DNA of 64,000 bases from Curtobacterium flaccumfaciens (GCA_029689965.1 CP121450.1:2418001-2482000); one strand, 5' to 3'. Positions 28,666 through 40,035 are shown, counted from the stretch's first letter. The notes: generated from the sequence alone by a model not told the origin. Program-made: numbers and translations.

Positions 28666-29326
28666 GCGGGCACCGCCGGGTACACCGCGGTGGACTCCCG
28701 GACCAGGTGCTCGCCGATGCGGGCGACGTCCGCCGGGTCGGTGAGCCGGTAGCTCGGGACCAGACAGGACATCGCGGCGACCACCCGGTGGCCGGCGCGC
28801 ACCGGGCGGACACCGCGGTCACGTCGCGCTCGGCACCCTCGGCCACGACGACGTACCCGTCCTCGCCGACGTCGTCGAGCAGGACCCGACCGACCGCGGT
28901 GTCGGTGAGCGGGATCGTGCGGCCGACCCACCCGACGTGCCGGATGGACTGGGTGCCCTCGGCGATGGCGAGGTGCATCGCGGTGTCGCCGACGCCGAAC
29001 ACGCTGAGGTAGCAGGACTCGGTGGTGCCCTGGGCGACGCGGCGCATGGCGTCGCGGGTCTGGGCGACGAGCGCGGTGTTCGACAGGGCCGCCGCACCGA
29101 GCTGCACGAGGTGCGGGCCGGCCGTGAACGCGCCGTCGTCGTCGCGGCGCACGAACTCCCGGTGCTCGAGTGCTCGGAGGAGGCGGAGCGCGGTGCTCGC
29201 CGACAGGTCGGCCCGCCGTGCGGCCTCGGTCAGCGTGATGCCGTCCGCGTCGCACACCAGGCCGAGCAGGACGAGGGCGCGGTCGATCGTCCGCATGCCC
29301 TGTCCGCCCGTGGATTGCTCGGTCAT
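28662..29326 (-). CDS. IclR family transcriptional regulator (one frame break)
   Basis: DNA-binding regulator with an N-terminal winged helix (RTIDRALVLLGL, ITLTEAARRADLSASTALRL) and a C-terminal effector domain (SCYLSVFGVGDTAMHLAIAE, then HVGWVGRTIPLTDTAVGRVL). The end, APVRAGHRVVAAMSCLVPSY, is recovered after a one-base correction near 28808. The ATG at 29326 is preferred over one nine bases upstream because AGGGTGG is well placed. Translationally coupled to hutH by ATGA, so probably a local regulator of this arm. About 222 residues. Confidence 0.85.
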
Positions 29327-29395
29327 GACTGCCACCCTACGGAATCTGGTTTTCAGTGAGTAGCAATGCCGTGTTTCGTTCTCGTGAAATCTGCC

Positions 29396-29437
29396 GGACT
29401 GGAGGCGCGGGGCGGGCCTGCACCGCGCCTCCAGTCC
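29396..29437. repeat. Dispersed palindromic element between the two IclR genes
   Basis: GGACTGGAGGCGCGG and CCGCGCCTCCAGTCC form a 15-bp perfect stem around GGCGGGCCTGCA. On the minus strand it follows the second IclR gene and precedes the first, so it may end the upstream transcript. Sequence family as at 15309 and 25087. Confidence 0.7.
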
Positions 29438-29483
29438 GCCCTGTGGTCACGGAAGACCGCACGGGGTGCGTCGGCGACGTCGG

Positions 29484-30257
29484 TCAGGACGGGGACGTGC
29501 CGAGCCGCCGGGCGAGCACGTCGGCGGTGCGACGGACCTCCGCGAGGAGCGTCGGCGGCACGCCGCCGTCCGCCGTCGACGCGTACGTCGACCCGATGCT
29601 CGCGACCGGCCACCCCGTGGTGTCGAGCACCGCGACCGCGACCGACGACAGTCCCGGCGTCACGGCGCCGTCCTCCGTCGCGTACCCGACGGAGCGGACC
29701 CCCTCGAGCTCGTGCCGGAGCGTCCGCAGGTCGCCGGGGCCGGTCTCGGTCCGCCGGACGAACGCCGTACCGGGCGGGTAGAGCGCACGGAGCTGTGCCG
29801 TCGGGGTCGCCGCGAGCATCGACTTGCCGGTGGCGGTGAGGTGCGCGGGCAGTCGGACCCCGACGTCCGTGACCAGGGCTCCGCGGTGTCGGGCGCGTTC
29901 CTCGACGACGTAGACGACCTCGGCGCCGTGCAGCACGCCGAGGTGCGCACTCTCGCCGGTGCGGTCGACCAGGGACGCGAGCAGCGGGGCCCCGAGCAGG
30001 GTGAGCGGCTGCTGCCGGGTGAAGCCGGAGCCGAGTTCGAACGCCGCGATCCCGAGTCCGTACTTGCGCGCCTCGACGAGGTGCAGGACGAACCCGTGCT
30101 CGGTGAGCGACGTCAGCAGCTGGTAGACGGTGGACCGCGGCAGGTCGAGCCGGGTGGCGATCGTGCTGGCGGCGAGCGGTCCGCGCTGCGTGGCGAGGAG
30201 CCCGAGGACGCGCAGACCGGCGTCGAGCGCGGGGACCTTCGGCGAGGGGCTGGGCAT
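29484..30257 (-). CDS. IclR family transcriptional regulator of the hut cluster
   Basis: About 257 residues, frame intact. Winged-helix part: [20 protein letters not shown] and [20 protein letters not shown]. Effector part: [20 protein letters not shown] and [20 protein letters not shown], typical of IclR. The ATG at 30257 has GGAG upstream (CGGAGCACCATG). Divergent from hutU across a 199-bp gap that holds a palindrome (TGTCCGG-TAC-CCGGACA), so it likely controls hutU-hutI and itself. The effector could be urocanate, the usual hut inducer, but this is inference. Confidence 0.88.
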   Translation of the reverse strand: MPSPSPKVPALDAGLRVLGLLATQRGPLAASTIATRLDLPRSTVYQLLTSLTEHGFVLHLVEARKYGLGIAAFELGSGFTRQQPLTLLGAPLLASLVDRTGESAHLGVLHGAEVVYVVEERARHRGALVTDVGVRLPAHLTATGKSMLAATPTAQLRALYPPGTAFVRRTETGPGDLRTLRHELEGVRSVGYATEDGAVTPGLSSVAVAVLDTTGWPVASIGSTYASTADGGVPPTLLAEVRRTADVLARRLGTSPS

Positions 30258-30283
30258 GGTGCTCCGATGTCGGCGTCGTTTCC

Positions 30284-30300
30284 TGTCCGGTACCCGGACA
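30284..30300. promoter_or_regulatory. Palindrome in the IclR-hutU divergent region
   Basis: TGTCCGG-TAC-CCGGACA, perfect 7-bp arms, lies 27 bases upstream of the IclR start and about 160 before hutU. Size and place fit an IclR operator. Confidence 0.45.
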
Positions 30301-30387
30301 CTATCTGGCGTCGCGGGCACCACGCACCCGGGCCGCTCCTGTCAGATGGGGGAAGGCCGACGGGCAGGACCCGGCGGACGCCGACGG

Positions 30388-30442
30388 ACCAGCGCCCGGC
30401 CGGGCGGCGAGACCAGCGCCCGGCCGGGCGGCGAGACCAGCG
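30388..30442. repeat. 24-bp direct repeat (2.3 copies) just upstream of hutU
   Basis: The unit beginning ACCAGCGCCCGGCCGGGCGG occurs twice in perfect tandem, with a further ACCAGCG. It ends 14 bases before the hutU start and overlaps the ribosome-loading region. Each unit contains the self-complementary CCGGCCGG. Confidence 0.75.
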
Positions 30443-30456
30443 ACGAAGGAGCCACC

Positions 30457-32160
<1,704 letters not shown>

Positions 32161-32162
32161 CC

Positions 32163-33389
32163 GTGACGGACTCCGGCGCGACCGTGCTGCCCGGCCTGGC
32201 CGAGATCGCCGAGGTCGGTCGCGACCACGTCCGCGGCGGCTACACACGGCACCTGCTCGACGACGCCGAGCGCACCCTGCGCGACTGGTTCGTCGAGCGG
32301 GCGACCCGGCTGGGTCTGGACGTCGAGGTCGACCGCAACGGCAACACCTGGGCCTGGTGGGGCGCGCCCGGTCCGGACGCGTTCGTCACCGGGTCGCACC
32401 TCGACTCCGTGCCCGGTGGTGGTGCCTTCGACGGCCCGCTCGGGGTCGTGTCGGCCCTCGACGCGGTCGCCCGGCTGCAGGCCGAGGGGCACCGGCCGTC
32501 CCGCCCGACCGCGATCGCGGTCTTCGCCGAGGAAGAAGGCTCGCGCTTCGGCGTCGCCTGTCTCGGCTCGCGCCTGCTGACGGGCGCCATCAGCCCGGAA
32601 CGCGCGCTCGCGTTGACGGACGCGGACGGCACCAGCCTGCAGGAGGTGCTCACCTCGGCGGGCATCGACCCGTCCGGCGTCGGGCCCGATCCGGATCGGT
32701 TGTCCGGCATCGGGACGTTCGTCGAGCTGCACGTCGAGCAGGGGCGCGGGCTGGTCGACCTCGGCGCACCCGTCGCGTTGGCGTCGAGCATCCTCGGCCA
32801 CGGCCGGTGGCGCTTCCGGTTCACCGGGCAGGGCAACCACGCCGGGGCGACGCTGATGGCCGACCGTCGGGACCCGATGGTCGCCGCGGCCGCTGTCATC
32901 GCCGGCGTCCCAGCACTGGCCCGGCAGCACGGCGACGCGCGTGCGACCGTCGGTCGGCTCCGCTCGGTACCGGGCGGGACGAACGTGATCGCGTCGGCCG
33001 TGGAGTTCTGGCTCGACGCCCGCGCCGGGGACGACACCGTCACGCAGGCCCTGGTCGCCGAGATCGCCGCCGAGGCCCGTGCGGCGGCGACCGCGAACGG
33101 CTGCGAGGTCGCGGTCACCGAGGAGTCCTGGTCGGCCCGCGTCGACTTCCCGGACGGACCGCGGACGGCGATCGACCGGGTGCTCGTCGGCGGCGGCGGT
33201 CGCCCGGTCCCCGTCCTGCCGACGGGTGCCGGACACGACGCCGGCGTGCTGTCCGCGCACGTGCCCGCCGCGATGCTGTTCGTCCGCAACCCGACCGGGG
33301 TGTCGCACGCGCCCGAAGAGTGGTCCGACGCCGACGACTGCGCCGCCGGCGTGGACGCCCTGACCCGGGTGATGCGGGAGCTGACGTGA
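32163..33389 (+). CDS. M20 family amidohydrolase (allantoate/N-carbamoyl amidase type)
   Basis: Metal-dependent amidase of about 408 residues, frame intact, GTG start. Metal-binding landmarks: TGSHLDSVPGGGAFDGPLGV, AVFAEEEGSRFGVACLGSRL, VELHVEQGRGL and a late TGAGHDAGVLS. Canonical members hydrolyse allantoate, ureidoglycine or N-carbamoyl amino acids. Here it lies between hutU and hutF, where a deformylase is needed to turn N-formylglutamate into glutamate, and no HutG-type gene is visible. I infer it does that step. Overlaps hutF by GTGA. Confidence 0.85.
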   Translation: MTDSGATVLPGLAEIAEVGRDHVRGGYTRHLLDDAERTLRDWFVERATRLGLDVEVDRNGNTWAWWGAPGPDAFVTGSHLDSVPGGGAFDGPLGVVSALDAVARLQAEGHRPSRPTAIAVFAEEEGSRFGVACLGSRLLTGAISPERALALTDADGTSLQEVLTSAGIDPSGVGPDPDRLSGIGTFVELHVEQGRGLVDLGAPVALASSILGHGRWRFRFTGQGNHAGATLMADRRDPMVAAAAVIAGVPALARQHGDARATVGRLRSVPGGTNVIASAVEFWLDARAGDDTVTQALVAEIAAEARAAATANGCEVAVTEESWSARVDFPDGPRTAIDRVLVGGGGRPVPVLPTGAGHDAGVLSAHVPAAMLFVRNPTGVSHAPEEWSDADDCAAGVDALTRVMRELT

Positions 33390-34712
33390 GCGCCGAGGTG
33401 CGTTCGGTGCACTGCGCGACGGCGCTGATCGACGGCGTGGCGGTGGACGACGTGCGCCTCGGAGTCGGGCCGGACGGGCGGATCACCGCCCTCGACCCGG
33501 GCGTCCCCGCGGCACCGGGCGACCTCCGGCTCGGCACCGTGCTCGCCGGGTCGGGGAACGCGCACTCGCACGCCTTCCACCGACTGCTGCGCGGTCGGAC
33601 CCACGGCGACGGCGGCGACTTCTGGCAGTGGCGCACGGCGATGTACCGCGCCGCAGGATCCCTCGACCCGGATTCGTACCGTGCGCTCGCGGTCGGGTGT
33701 TCGGGGAGATGCTCGCTGCCGGGTGGACCGCCGTGGGGGAGTTCCACTACGTGCACCACCGGCCGGACGGCACCCCGTACGACGACCCGAACGCGATCGG
33801 GCTCGCGCTGGCCGGGGCCGCCCGCGAGGTCGGGATCCGCCTCACGCTCCTCGACACCTGCTACCTGACCGGTGCTCCCGGCGAACCGCTCGCACCCGAG
33901 CAGCGGCGCTTCGGCGACGGCACCGCGGCGGCCTGGCTCGAGCGCTGGCACGCCCTCCGGGGCGCCGTCGGCGACGACGCCCTCGTGACGGTCGGCGCCG
34001 CCGTGCACTCGGTCCGGGCGGTCCGACCCGACGACGTCGCCCTCATCGCCCGCGAGGTGCCGAGCGACGTCCCGCTGCACGTGCACCTGTCCGAGCAGCC
34101 GGCCGAGAACGCGCAGAGCCTGGCGGCCTGGGGTGCACGGCCGTCCCGGGTGCTCGCGGACGCCGGCGCGCTCTCCCCGCGCCTGAGCGTCGTGCACGCC
34201 ACGCACCTCGACGACGACGAGATCACCCTCCTCGGGTCCGCCGGGTCACCGCGGTCATCTGCCCGACCACCGAGGCCGACCTGGGCGACGGGATCGGCCC
34301 GGCTCGGCGGCTCGCCGACGCGGGCGCCACGATCGCGCTCGGGTCCGACCAGAACGCCGTGGTCGACCCGTTCCTCGAGGTCCGCGGGCTCGAGGCCGGG
34401 GAACGGCTCGCCGCACGACGGCGCGGTGTCTTCAGCCCCGCCGAGCTCGACGCGGCCAGGAGCACGGCCGGCTACCGGTCGCTCGGCCTGCGCGGCGGCA
34501 TCGCGGTGGGGGCGCCGTGCGACCTCGTCGAGGTCGACCCGACGAGCGTCCGGACGGCGGGTTCGGCGGTGCCGCAGCTCGTGCTCACCGCGACCGCCTC
34601 GGACGTCCGGCGTGTGGTCGTCGGCGGGACCGTGCGCGCCGTCGACGGCAGACTGGCGGACGACCGCGCACCCGCGGACCTGCTGACGGCGTGGACGGAG
34701 GACCACCGGTGA
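33386..34712 (+). CDS. hutF: Formimidoylglutamate deiminase (two frame breaks)
   Basis: Hydrolyses N-formimino-L-glutamate to N-formyl-L-glutamate and ammonia (the HutF branch of histidine catabolism). Amidohydrolase superfamily, about 443 residues. Motifs: GSGNAHSHAFHRLLRGRTHG with metal-ligand histidines, GEFHYVHHRPDGTPYDDPNA, VHLSEQPAENAQSLAAWGA, VVHATHLDDDEITLLGSA and IALGSDQNAVVDPFLEVRGL with the catalytic Asp. Breaks near 33695 and 34243 (GGGG read as GGG) are both single-base losses. GTG start coupled to the amidase gene and GTGA overlap with hutI. Confidence 0.9.
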
Positions 34713-35937
34713 CCAGCGAACTCATCACCGACATCGGCGAACTGCGCACGCTCGACCGGCGCGAGGCCCCTGGCGACGCGTCCGGCGCGGCCGAGGGCGA
34801 CGCCGCGGCGGCCGCCGTCGTCCGGCACGACCAGGCGCTCGTCGTCGAGGACGGCCGGGTGGTGTGGATCGGTGCACGATCGGACGCCCCGGACGCCGAC
34901 GTCCGGACCAGCGTCGGCGGTCGCACCGTGCTGCCCGGCTGGGTCGACCCGCACACGCACCTCGTGTTCGCCGGCGACCGGTCCACCGAGTTCGTGGACC
35001 GGATGGCCGGCCGTCCGTACGCGGCCGGGGGCATCATGACGACGGTCCGTGCGACCCGGGCGGCCTCGGAGTCCGACCTGCTCGCCGGTGCGCGCGCGGT
35101 CGTCGACGGCGCCGCGGCCCAGGGCACGACGACCATCGAGGCGAAGACCGGGTACGGGCTCGACGTCGCGACCGAGGAGCGGCTCGCCCGGATCGCCGCC
35201 CGGGTGGCGGACGTCGTGACCTACCTCGGCGCGCACGTGGTCCCGGAGGGGGCGGACCGGGACGCCTACGTCGACCTCGTCACCGGGCCGATGCTCGATG
35301 CGGTCACCCCGTACGCGCAGTTCGTCGACGTGTTCTGCGAAGCCGGAGCGTTCACCCCGGACGAGTCCCGCGAGGTCCTGCTCGCCGGACGCCGCGCGGG
35401 CCTGGGGCTCCGGGTGCACGGCAACCAACTCGGTGCGAGCGGCGGCGTCGCCCTCGCCGTGGAACTCGGCGCCGCGAGCGTCGACCACTGCAACCACCTG
35501 TCCGACGCCGACGTCGCCGCCCTTGCGGGCTCGTCGACGATCGCGACGCTCCTGCCGGCGTGCGACCTGTCGACCCGGGCGCCGTTCGCCCCGGCCCGAC
35601 GACTCGTCGACGCCGGCGTCCGGATCGCCCTGGCGTCGAACTGCAACCCGGGGACCTCGTTCACGTCGTCGATGCAGTTCCAGGTGGCCACGGCCGTCCT
35701 GCAGCAGCACCTGACGCTCGAGGAGTCGCTCGCTGCCGCCACCCTCGGCGGGGCCGCAGCGCTCGGGCTCGACCGCGGGGACGACGCCGTCGGCAGTCTG
35801 CGGGTCGGGGGCCGGCCGACCTGCAGGTCCTCGATGCCCCGACCGCCGCGCACATCGCCTACCGCCCGGGCATGCCCCTGACGGTCGCGTCCTGGCGCCG
35901 CGGCGTCCGGCACGTCCCCCTTCGCGTGATCGACTGA
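34709..35937 (+). CDS. hutI: Imidazolonepropionase (one frame break)
   Basis: Hydrolyses imidazolonepropionate to N-formimino-L-glutamate, third step of the pathway. Metal-dependent amidohydrolase of about 409 residues. Motifs: GWVDPHTHLVFAGDRSTEFV, EAKTGYGLDVATEERLARIA, LGAHVVPEGADRDAYVDLV, RVHGNQLGASGGVALAVELG, SVDHCNHLSDADVAALAGSS and IALASNCNPGTSFTSSMQFQ. The last ~40 residues (ADLQVLDAPTAAHIAYRPGM) follow a one-base loss near 35810. GTG start overlaps hutF. Last gene of the operon; a hairpin follows. Confidence 0.92.
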
Positions 35938-35944
35938 ACCGGGA

Positions 35945-35973
35945 TCGTCGGGCCGTCACGGGCGACCCGACGA
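35945..35973. terminator. Hairpin after hutI
   Basis: TCGTCGGG / CCCGACGA, perfect 8-bp stem with 13-base loop, between convergent hutI and the XRE-MurA gene. No T-run. Confidence 0.5.
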
Positions 35974-36016
35974 CTCCTGCTCACTGGACCGCGCGTCGGG
36001 CGCCGGATCGGCGGGA

Positions 36017-37591
36017 TCAGTCGTGGAACGTCTCGATGGACGCGCCGAGCGAGTTGAGGCGCTCCTGCAGCCTGCTCGTAGCCCGGGCGATGATACCGAC
36101 GTTGCGCAGGACGCTCTCGCCCTTCGCGGCGAGCATGGCCAGCAGGATGACCACCGCGGGACGGAGCGCCGGCGGGCAGCTGACCTCGGCACCGGAGAAG
36201 TGCGTCGGGCCGGTGACGTCGAGGCGGTGCGGGTCGCGCAGAGTGACGCTCGCGCCGAGTCGGGTCAGGTCGAGCAGGTGGATCGCCCGGCCCTCGTAGA
36301 CCCAGTCGTGCACGAGCGTGGTGCCCTCCGCCATCGCCGCGATGACCACGAAGAACGGCAGGTTGTCGATGTTCAGGCCCGGGAACGGCATCGCGTGGAT
36401 CTTGTCGATCGGCGCGTGCAGCTCGGACGGGTGCACGGTGATGTCGACCAGGCGGGTGCGACCGTTCGCGGCGGCGTACTCGTCGGAGACGTCGAAGCGC
36501 AGGCCCATCTCGGCCAGGGTCGCGAGCTCGATCTCGAGGAACTCGATCGGTGCGCGGGTCACGGTGAGCGTCGACGCGGTGACGATCCCGGCGGTCAGCA
36601 GACTCATCGCCTCGACCGGGTCCTCGCTCGGCCAGTAGTCCACGACCTCGTCGATGCGGCTCCTACCCGTGATGCGGAGCGTCGTGGTGCCGATGCCGTC
36701 GACGCGCACGCCGAGGAGCTCGAGGAAGAAGCAGAGGTCCTGCACCATGTAGTTGGGGCTGGCGTTCCGGATGACCGTCTCGCCGTCGCGCGCCGCGGCG
36801 GCGAGGATCGCGTTCTCGGTCACCGTGTCGCCGCGCTCGGTCAGGACGATCGACTTCGTCGGGACGTCGGTGTTCGCCACGTCGACCTCGTACCAGCCCG
36901 AGGTCGCTTCGACGTCGACGCCGAAGGGCCGCAGGGCGATGAGGTGCGGCTCGACCGTGCGGGTGCCGAGGTCGCAGCCGCCGGCGTACGGCAGGCGGAA
37001 GGACTCGTACCGGCCGCTGAGCGGGCCGAGGAACATCAGCACGCTGCGGGTGCGTCGGGCCGCGTCGGCGTCGATGGCGTCGAGGCGCAGGTCCGACGGG
37101 GCGACGATCTCGAGGACCTCGCCGTCCGCCGACCAGGTGACGCTCGCGCCGAGGCTGCGGAGCACGTCGATGATGCGGTCGACCTCGACGATGCGTGCGA
37201 CCCTGTGCAGCCGGGTGACGCCGCGGTTGAGCAGCGACGCGCAGAGGAGTGCGACGGCGGCGTTCTTGCTCGAGTTCACCGCGATGGAGCCGCTGAGCTT
37301 CCGGCCGCCCTGCACGCGGAGGTGGGCACGCTGCGGGGCACCGCCGATCGAGACGATCTGCTGGTCGAGGGCGTCGCTGATGCGGGTGAGCATCTCGAGG
37401 GACAGGTTCTGCCCGCCCTGCTCGATGCGGTTGATCGCGCTCTGGCTCGTGCCGACGCGTTCGGCGAGCTGTGCCTGGGTCATGCTGCGGCCCTTGCGCG
37501 CGCCCCGGATCAGGGCGCCGACCTCGCGGAGCGGTGCGGCGGTGGCGGCTGCCGTGGCGGCCGGCGTGACGACGGTGGTGGTGTCGGACAT
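36017..37591 (-). CDS. XRE helix-turn-helix fused to a MurA-like enolpyruvyl transferase
   Basis: 524 residues, frame intact. Residues ~20-80 form an XRE-type DNA-binding domain (GALIRGARKGRSMTQAQLAE, RVGTSQSAINRIEQGGQNLS). The rest resembles UDP-N-acetylglucosamine 1-carboxyvinyltransferase: VNSSKNAAVALLCASLL holds the conserved Lys-Asn pair and YAGGCDLGTRTVEPHLIAL holds the Cys and Arg of the MurA active-site loop, though its sequence diverges from GGCxIGARPVDLH. The ending ATSRLQERLNSLGASIETFH is MurA-like. Either a cell-wall enzyme with regulatory DNA binding or a regulator sensing UDP-sugar or phosphoenolpyruvate. It is divergent from the flagellar operon. Confidence 0.85.
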   Translation of the reverse strand: MSDTTTVVTPAATAAATAAPLREVGALIRGARKGRSMTQAQLAERVGTSQSAINRIEQGGQNLSLEMLTRISDALDQQIVSIGGAPQRAHLRVQGGRKLSGSIAVNSSKNAAVALLCASLLNRGVTRLHRVARIVEVDRIIDVLRSLGASVTWSADGEVLEIVAPSDLRLDAIDADAARRTRSVLMFLGPLSGRYESFRLPYAGGCDLGTRTVEPHLIALRPFGVDVEATSGWYEVDVANTDVPTKSIVLTERGDTVTENAILAAAARDGETVIRNASPNYMVQDLCFFLELLGVRVDGIGTTTLRITGRSRIDEVVDYWPSEDPVEAMSLLTAGIVTASTLTVTRAPIEFLEIELATLAEMGLRFDVSDEYAAANGRTRLVDITVHPSELHAPIDKIHAMPFPGLNIDNLPFFVVIAAMAEGTTLVHDWVYEGRAIHLLDLTRLGASVTLRDPHRLDVTGPTHFSGAEVSCPPALRPAVVILLAMLAAKGESVLRNVGIIARATSRLQERLNSLGASIETFHD

Positions 37592-37792
37592 GCCGCCAAC
37601 GTAACACGCTCATGAGATAAAACAGGGGAGTCAACGCCCAGGTTTCTCAGGATCGCGTCGGGAATACATCATCCGTGAGAGTTCAAGCGCGGTCGGGGGC
37701 CTGGACGCGGTCGTGGTGGTCGCACCGAGTCGGAGCGACAAGACCGACGTCGTACGACAGCGGCGGCGCAGCGCCCCGCGTGCGACCGCGGC

Positions 37793-37819
37793 TAACGCCG
37801 GCCCGCGGCCCGCCGATAG
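37793..37819 (+). promoter_or_regulatory. Sigma28 (FliA/SigD)-type flagellar promoter
   Basis: TAAC-N15-GCCGATAG closely matches the sigma28 consensus TAAA-N15-GCCGATAA, with exact spacing. It lies 77 bases before the flbD ATG at the head of the flagellar operon, in the 305-bp gap from the divergent XRE-MurA gene. The rest of that gap holds no recognisable gene. Confidence 0.7.
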
Positions 37820-37896
37820 TCCTCCGTGCAGGCCCACGGACGGGCCGCATCCCGCCCCACGGACGGCGGCGGGACGATCGAGAACCAGGACGGGCC

Positions 37897-38184
37897 ATGA
37901 TCGTCGTCACACGACTCAACGGCAGCGGATTCGCTGTCAACCCCGATCTCGTGGAACGCATCCAGGAGACGCCGGACACGACGCTCATCATGGTCGACGG
38001 TGCCAAGTACATCGTGCGCGAGTCCATGGCGGAGGTCATCGACCTGATCGCCGCGTACCGCGCACGCATCGTCGGCATGGCCTACGGCACCGATGCCGCG
38101 GCACGGGACGACTCCGGTCCGCAGCCGACCCTCGCACCGGTCGCCCCGATCCACCAGCAGCGCGCGCAGGACGGAGGCCGCTGA
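37897..38184 (+). CDS. flbD: Flagellar protein FlbD
   Basis: Small cytosolic flagellar protein, usually encoded before motA in Gram-positive flagellar operons. 95 residues. The first ~60 carry the FlbD pattern: MIVVTRLNGSGFAVNPDLVE, RIQETPDTTLIMVDGAKYIV, RESMAEVIDLIAAYR. The remaining ~30 are an extended polar tail. The motA ATG overlaps its stop by one base (TGATG). Frame intact. Function in assembly is not well established. Confidence 0.9.
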   Translation: MIVVTRLNGSGFAVNPDLVERIQETPDTTLIMVDGAKYIVRESMAEVIDLIAAYRARIVGMAYGTDAAARDDSGPQPTLAPVAPIHQQRAQDGGR

Positions 38185-39008
38185 TGGACATCGCGACGAT
38201 CGTCGGCATCCTCGTCGCCTTCGGAGCGCTCTTCGGCATGGTCGAGATGGAGCACGTCGAGGTCGCCGGGCTGTTCCTGCCCGCACCGATGCTGCTCGTG
38301 TTCGGCGCCACGATCGGCTGCGGCATCGCGAGCACCACGCTGAAGGACGCCATCGCGAGCTTCAAGGCCGTCCCGAAGGCGTTCACCGGCAAGGTCACGC
38401 CGCCGCAGTCGGTCATCGACGACGTGGTCGGACTGGCCGAGACCGCTCGGGCCAACGGCCTGCTCGCGCTCGAGCAGGAGGCCGACAAGCACGACGACCC
38501 GTTCATGAAGAAGGCACTGCAGAACATCGCGGACGGCACCGACGGCGACGAGCTCCGGATCCTGCTCGAGGACGAGATCGAGTCGAACGCCGCACCGGTC
38601 CGGAGCGCCAGCTCGTTCTTCATGGCCCTCGGCGGGTTCGCTCCGACCGTCGGGATCATCGGGACCGTGGTCTCGCTCACCCACGTGCTCGCGAACCTCG
38701 GGAAGCCGGACGAGCTCGGCCCGCTCATCGCGAGCGCGTTCGTCGCGACCCTGTGGGGCCTGCTCACCGCGAACTTCCTCTGGCTGCCGATCGGCGGCAA
38801 GCTCCGGAGGCTCGGGCAGCTCGAGGCCGATCGCCAGACGCTCCTGATGGAGGGGCTGCTCGCGGTGCAGGCGGGCAGCCAGCCGCGGTTGCTCGGTGAG
38901 CGACTGACCGCGATGGTGCCGCCCGCTGCCCGGGGCGCCGACGCGAAGGGCGCGAAGGCGAAGGCCGACAAGCGCGACGACGTCGACGACCAGCAGCTGG
39001 CGGCCTGA
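38184..39008 (+). CDS. motA: Flagellar motor stator protein MotA
   Basis: Membrane stator subunit that, with MotB, couples ion flow to flagellar rotation. 274 residues, frame intact. Four membrane segments: near the start (IATIVGILVAFGALFGMVEM), residues ~28-50, and a pair around FMALGGFAPTVGIIGTVVSL and SAFVATLWGLLTANFLWLPI. The cytoplasmic loop has EADKHDDPFMKKALQNIADG and LEDEIESNAAPVRSASSFFM, matching MotA regions that contact FliG. The polar C-terminus is rich in Lys/Asp. motB starts 2 bases downstream. Confidence 0.94.
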   Translation: MDIATIVGILVAFGALFGMVEMEHVEVAGLFLPAPMLLVFGATIGCGIASTTLKDAIASFKAVPKAFTGKVTPPQSVIDDVVGLAETARANGLLALEQEADKHDDPFMKKALQNIADGTDGDELRILLEDEIESNAAPVRSASSFFMALGGFAPTVGIIGTVVSLTHVLANLGKPDELGPLIASAFVATLWGLLTANFLWLPIGGKLRRLGQLEADRQTLLMEGLLAVQAGSQPRLLGERLTAMVPPAARGADAKGAKAKADKRDDVDDQQLAA

Positions 39009-39010
39009 CG

Positions 39011-39939
39011 ATGAGCGCGAACCCCCGGGGACGCGGCCGCGGTCGGTCGAAGAAGTCCCACGACGAGGCCGAACACCCGACGAGCGCTGGATGGCGTCCT
39101 ACATGGACATGATCACCGTGCTGATGTGCATGTTCCTCGTGCTGTTCGCGATGTCCACGGTCGACCAGCAGAAGTACATCCAGCTGAAGAACTCGCTCGC
39201 GACGGGTTTCGGCGAGGTGAAGTCGCAGAAGGTCGACACGGCGTCCGGCACGGTCGTGACGAAGGACGAGGTGGAGGACGGCTCCGGGTACTCCGTCGAC
39301 AAGTCCCAGGCCGACCACTCCACGGCGTCGTCCGGTACGAAGGACACGAACGTCGACCCGACGTCCACCGTGGTCCCCGCCACCGCGACCAAGGCGGACG
39401 TCGCCGCGGCGAAGAAGGAGCTCGACGACCTGCAGGCCATCGAGGCGGCGATCAAGGCGAACCTCGCGAGGGCCGGCCAGACCTCGAACGTGCAGTTCAC
39501 CGTCGACGCGCGTGGTCTGACCGTCCGGCTCGTCGGCAGTGAGACGTACTTCACGACGAACAGCGCCGACCTGTCCGACCAGGCGAAGCGCATCATGGAC
39601 GCGATCGCACCGGTGCTCCGGACGAGCAGCCACGACGTCAGCGTCGAGGGGCACGCCGACCAGCGCGACTCCACCGCCCCCTACGCGACGAACTGGGAGC
39701 TCAGTGCGGCGCGTGCGACCGGGGTGCTGCGTGACCTGGTCGAGCGCGGCGGGATGCCGGCGGACCACATCCAGAGCGTCGGGTTCGGGTCGAGCCGCCC
39801 CCTCACGAAGGGCGGGACCGATGCGGACCTCACCCTGAACCGCCGGGTCGACATCGTGGTGCTGTCCAACCAGGACCAGGACGTCAGCGCCCTCATGCCC
39901 GCGCTCGCGAAGGCGCAGGACGGAGCGCGCCAGGGCTGA
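39011..39939 (+). CDS. motB: Flagellar motor stator protein MotB (one frame break)
   Basis: Peptidoglycan-anchored stator partner of MotA. The short N-terminus is basic (MSANPRGRGRGRSKKSHDEA). After a one-base loss near 39080 (CACCCC read as CACCC) it continues with ERWMASYMDMITVLMCMFLV, the single helix with its ion-binding Asp. A Thr/Ser-rich linker and a predicted coiled stretch follow. The OmpA-like domain has LVGSETYFTTNSADLSDQAK, VSVEGHADQRDSTAPYATNW and NRRVDIVVL. About 309 residues after repair. No fliL gene separates it from fliM. Confidence 0.91.
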
Positions 39940-40035
39940 CACCGAACGACCGGAACGGATCCGACCGCCCCCAGAACAAGGCACAGCGCGGGCGCAGCAC
40001 TGACGGGTGCTCCGCAGCTGCCGACAGACGCACCC

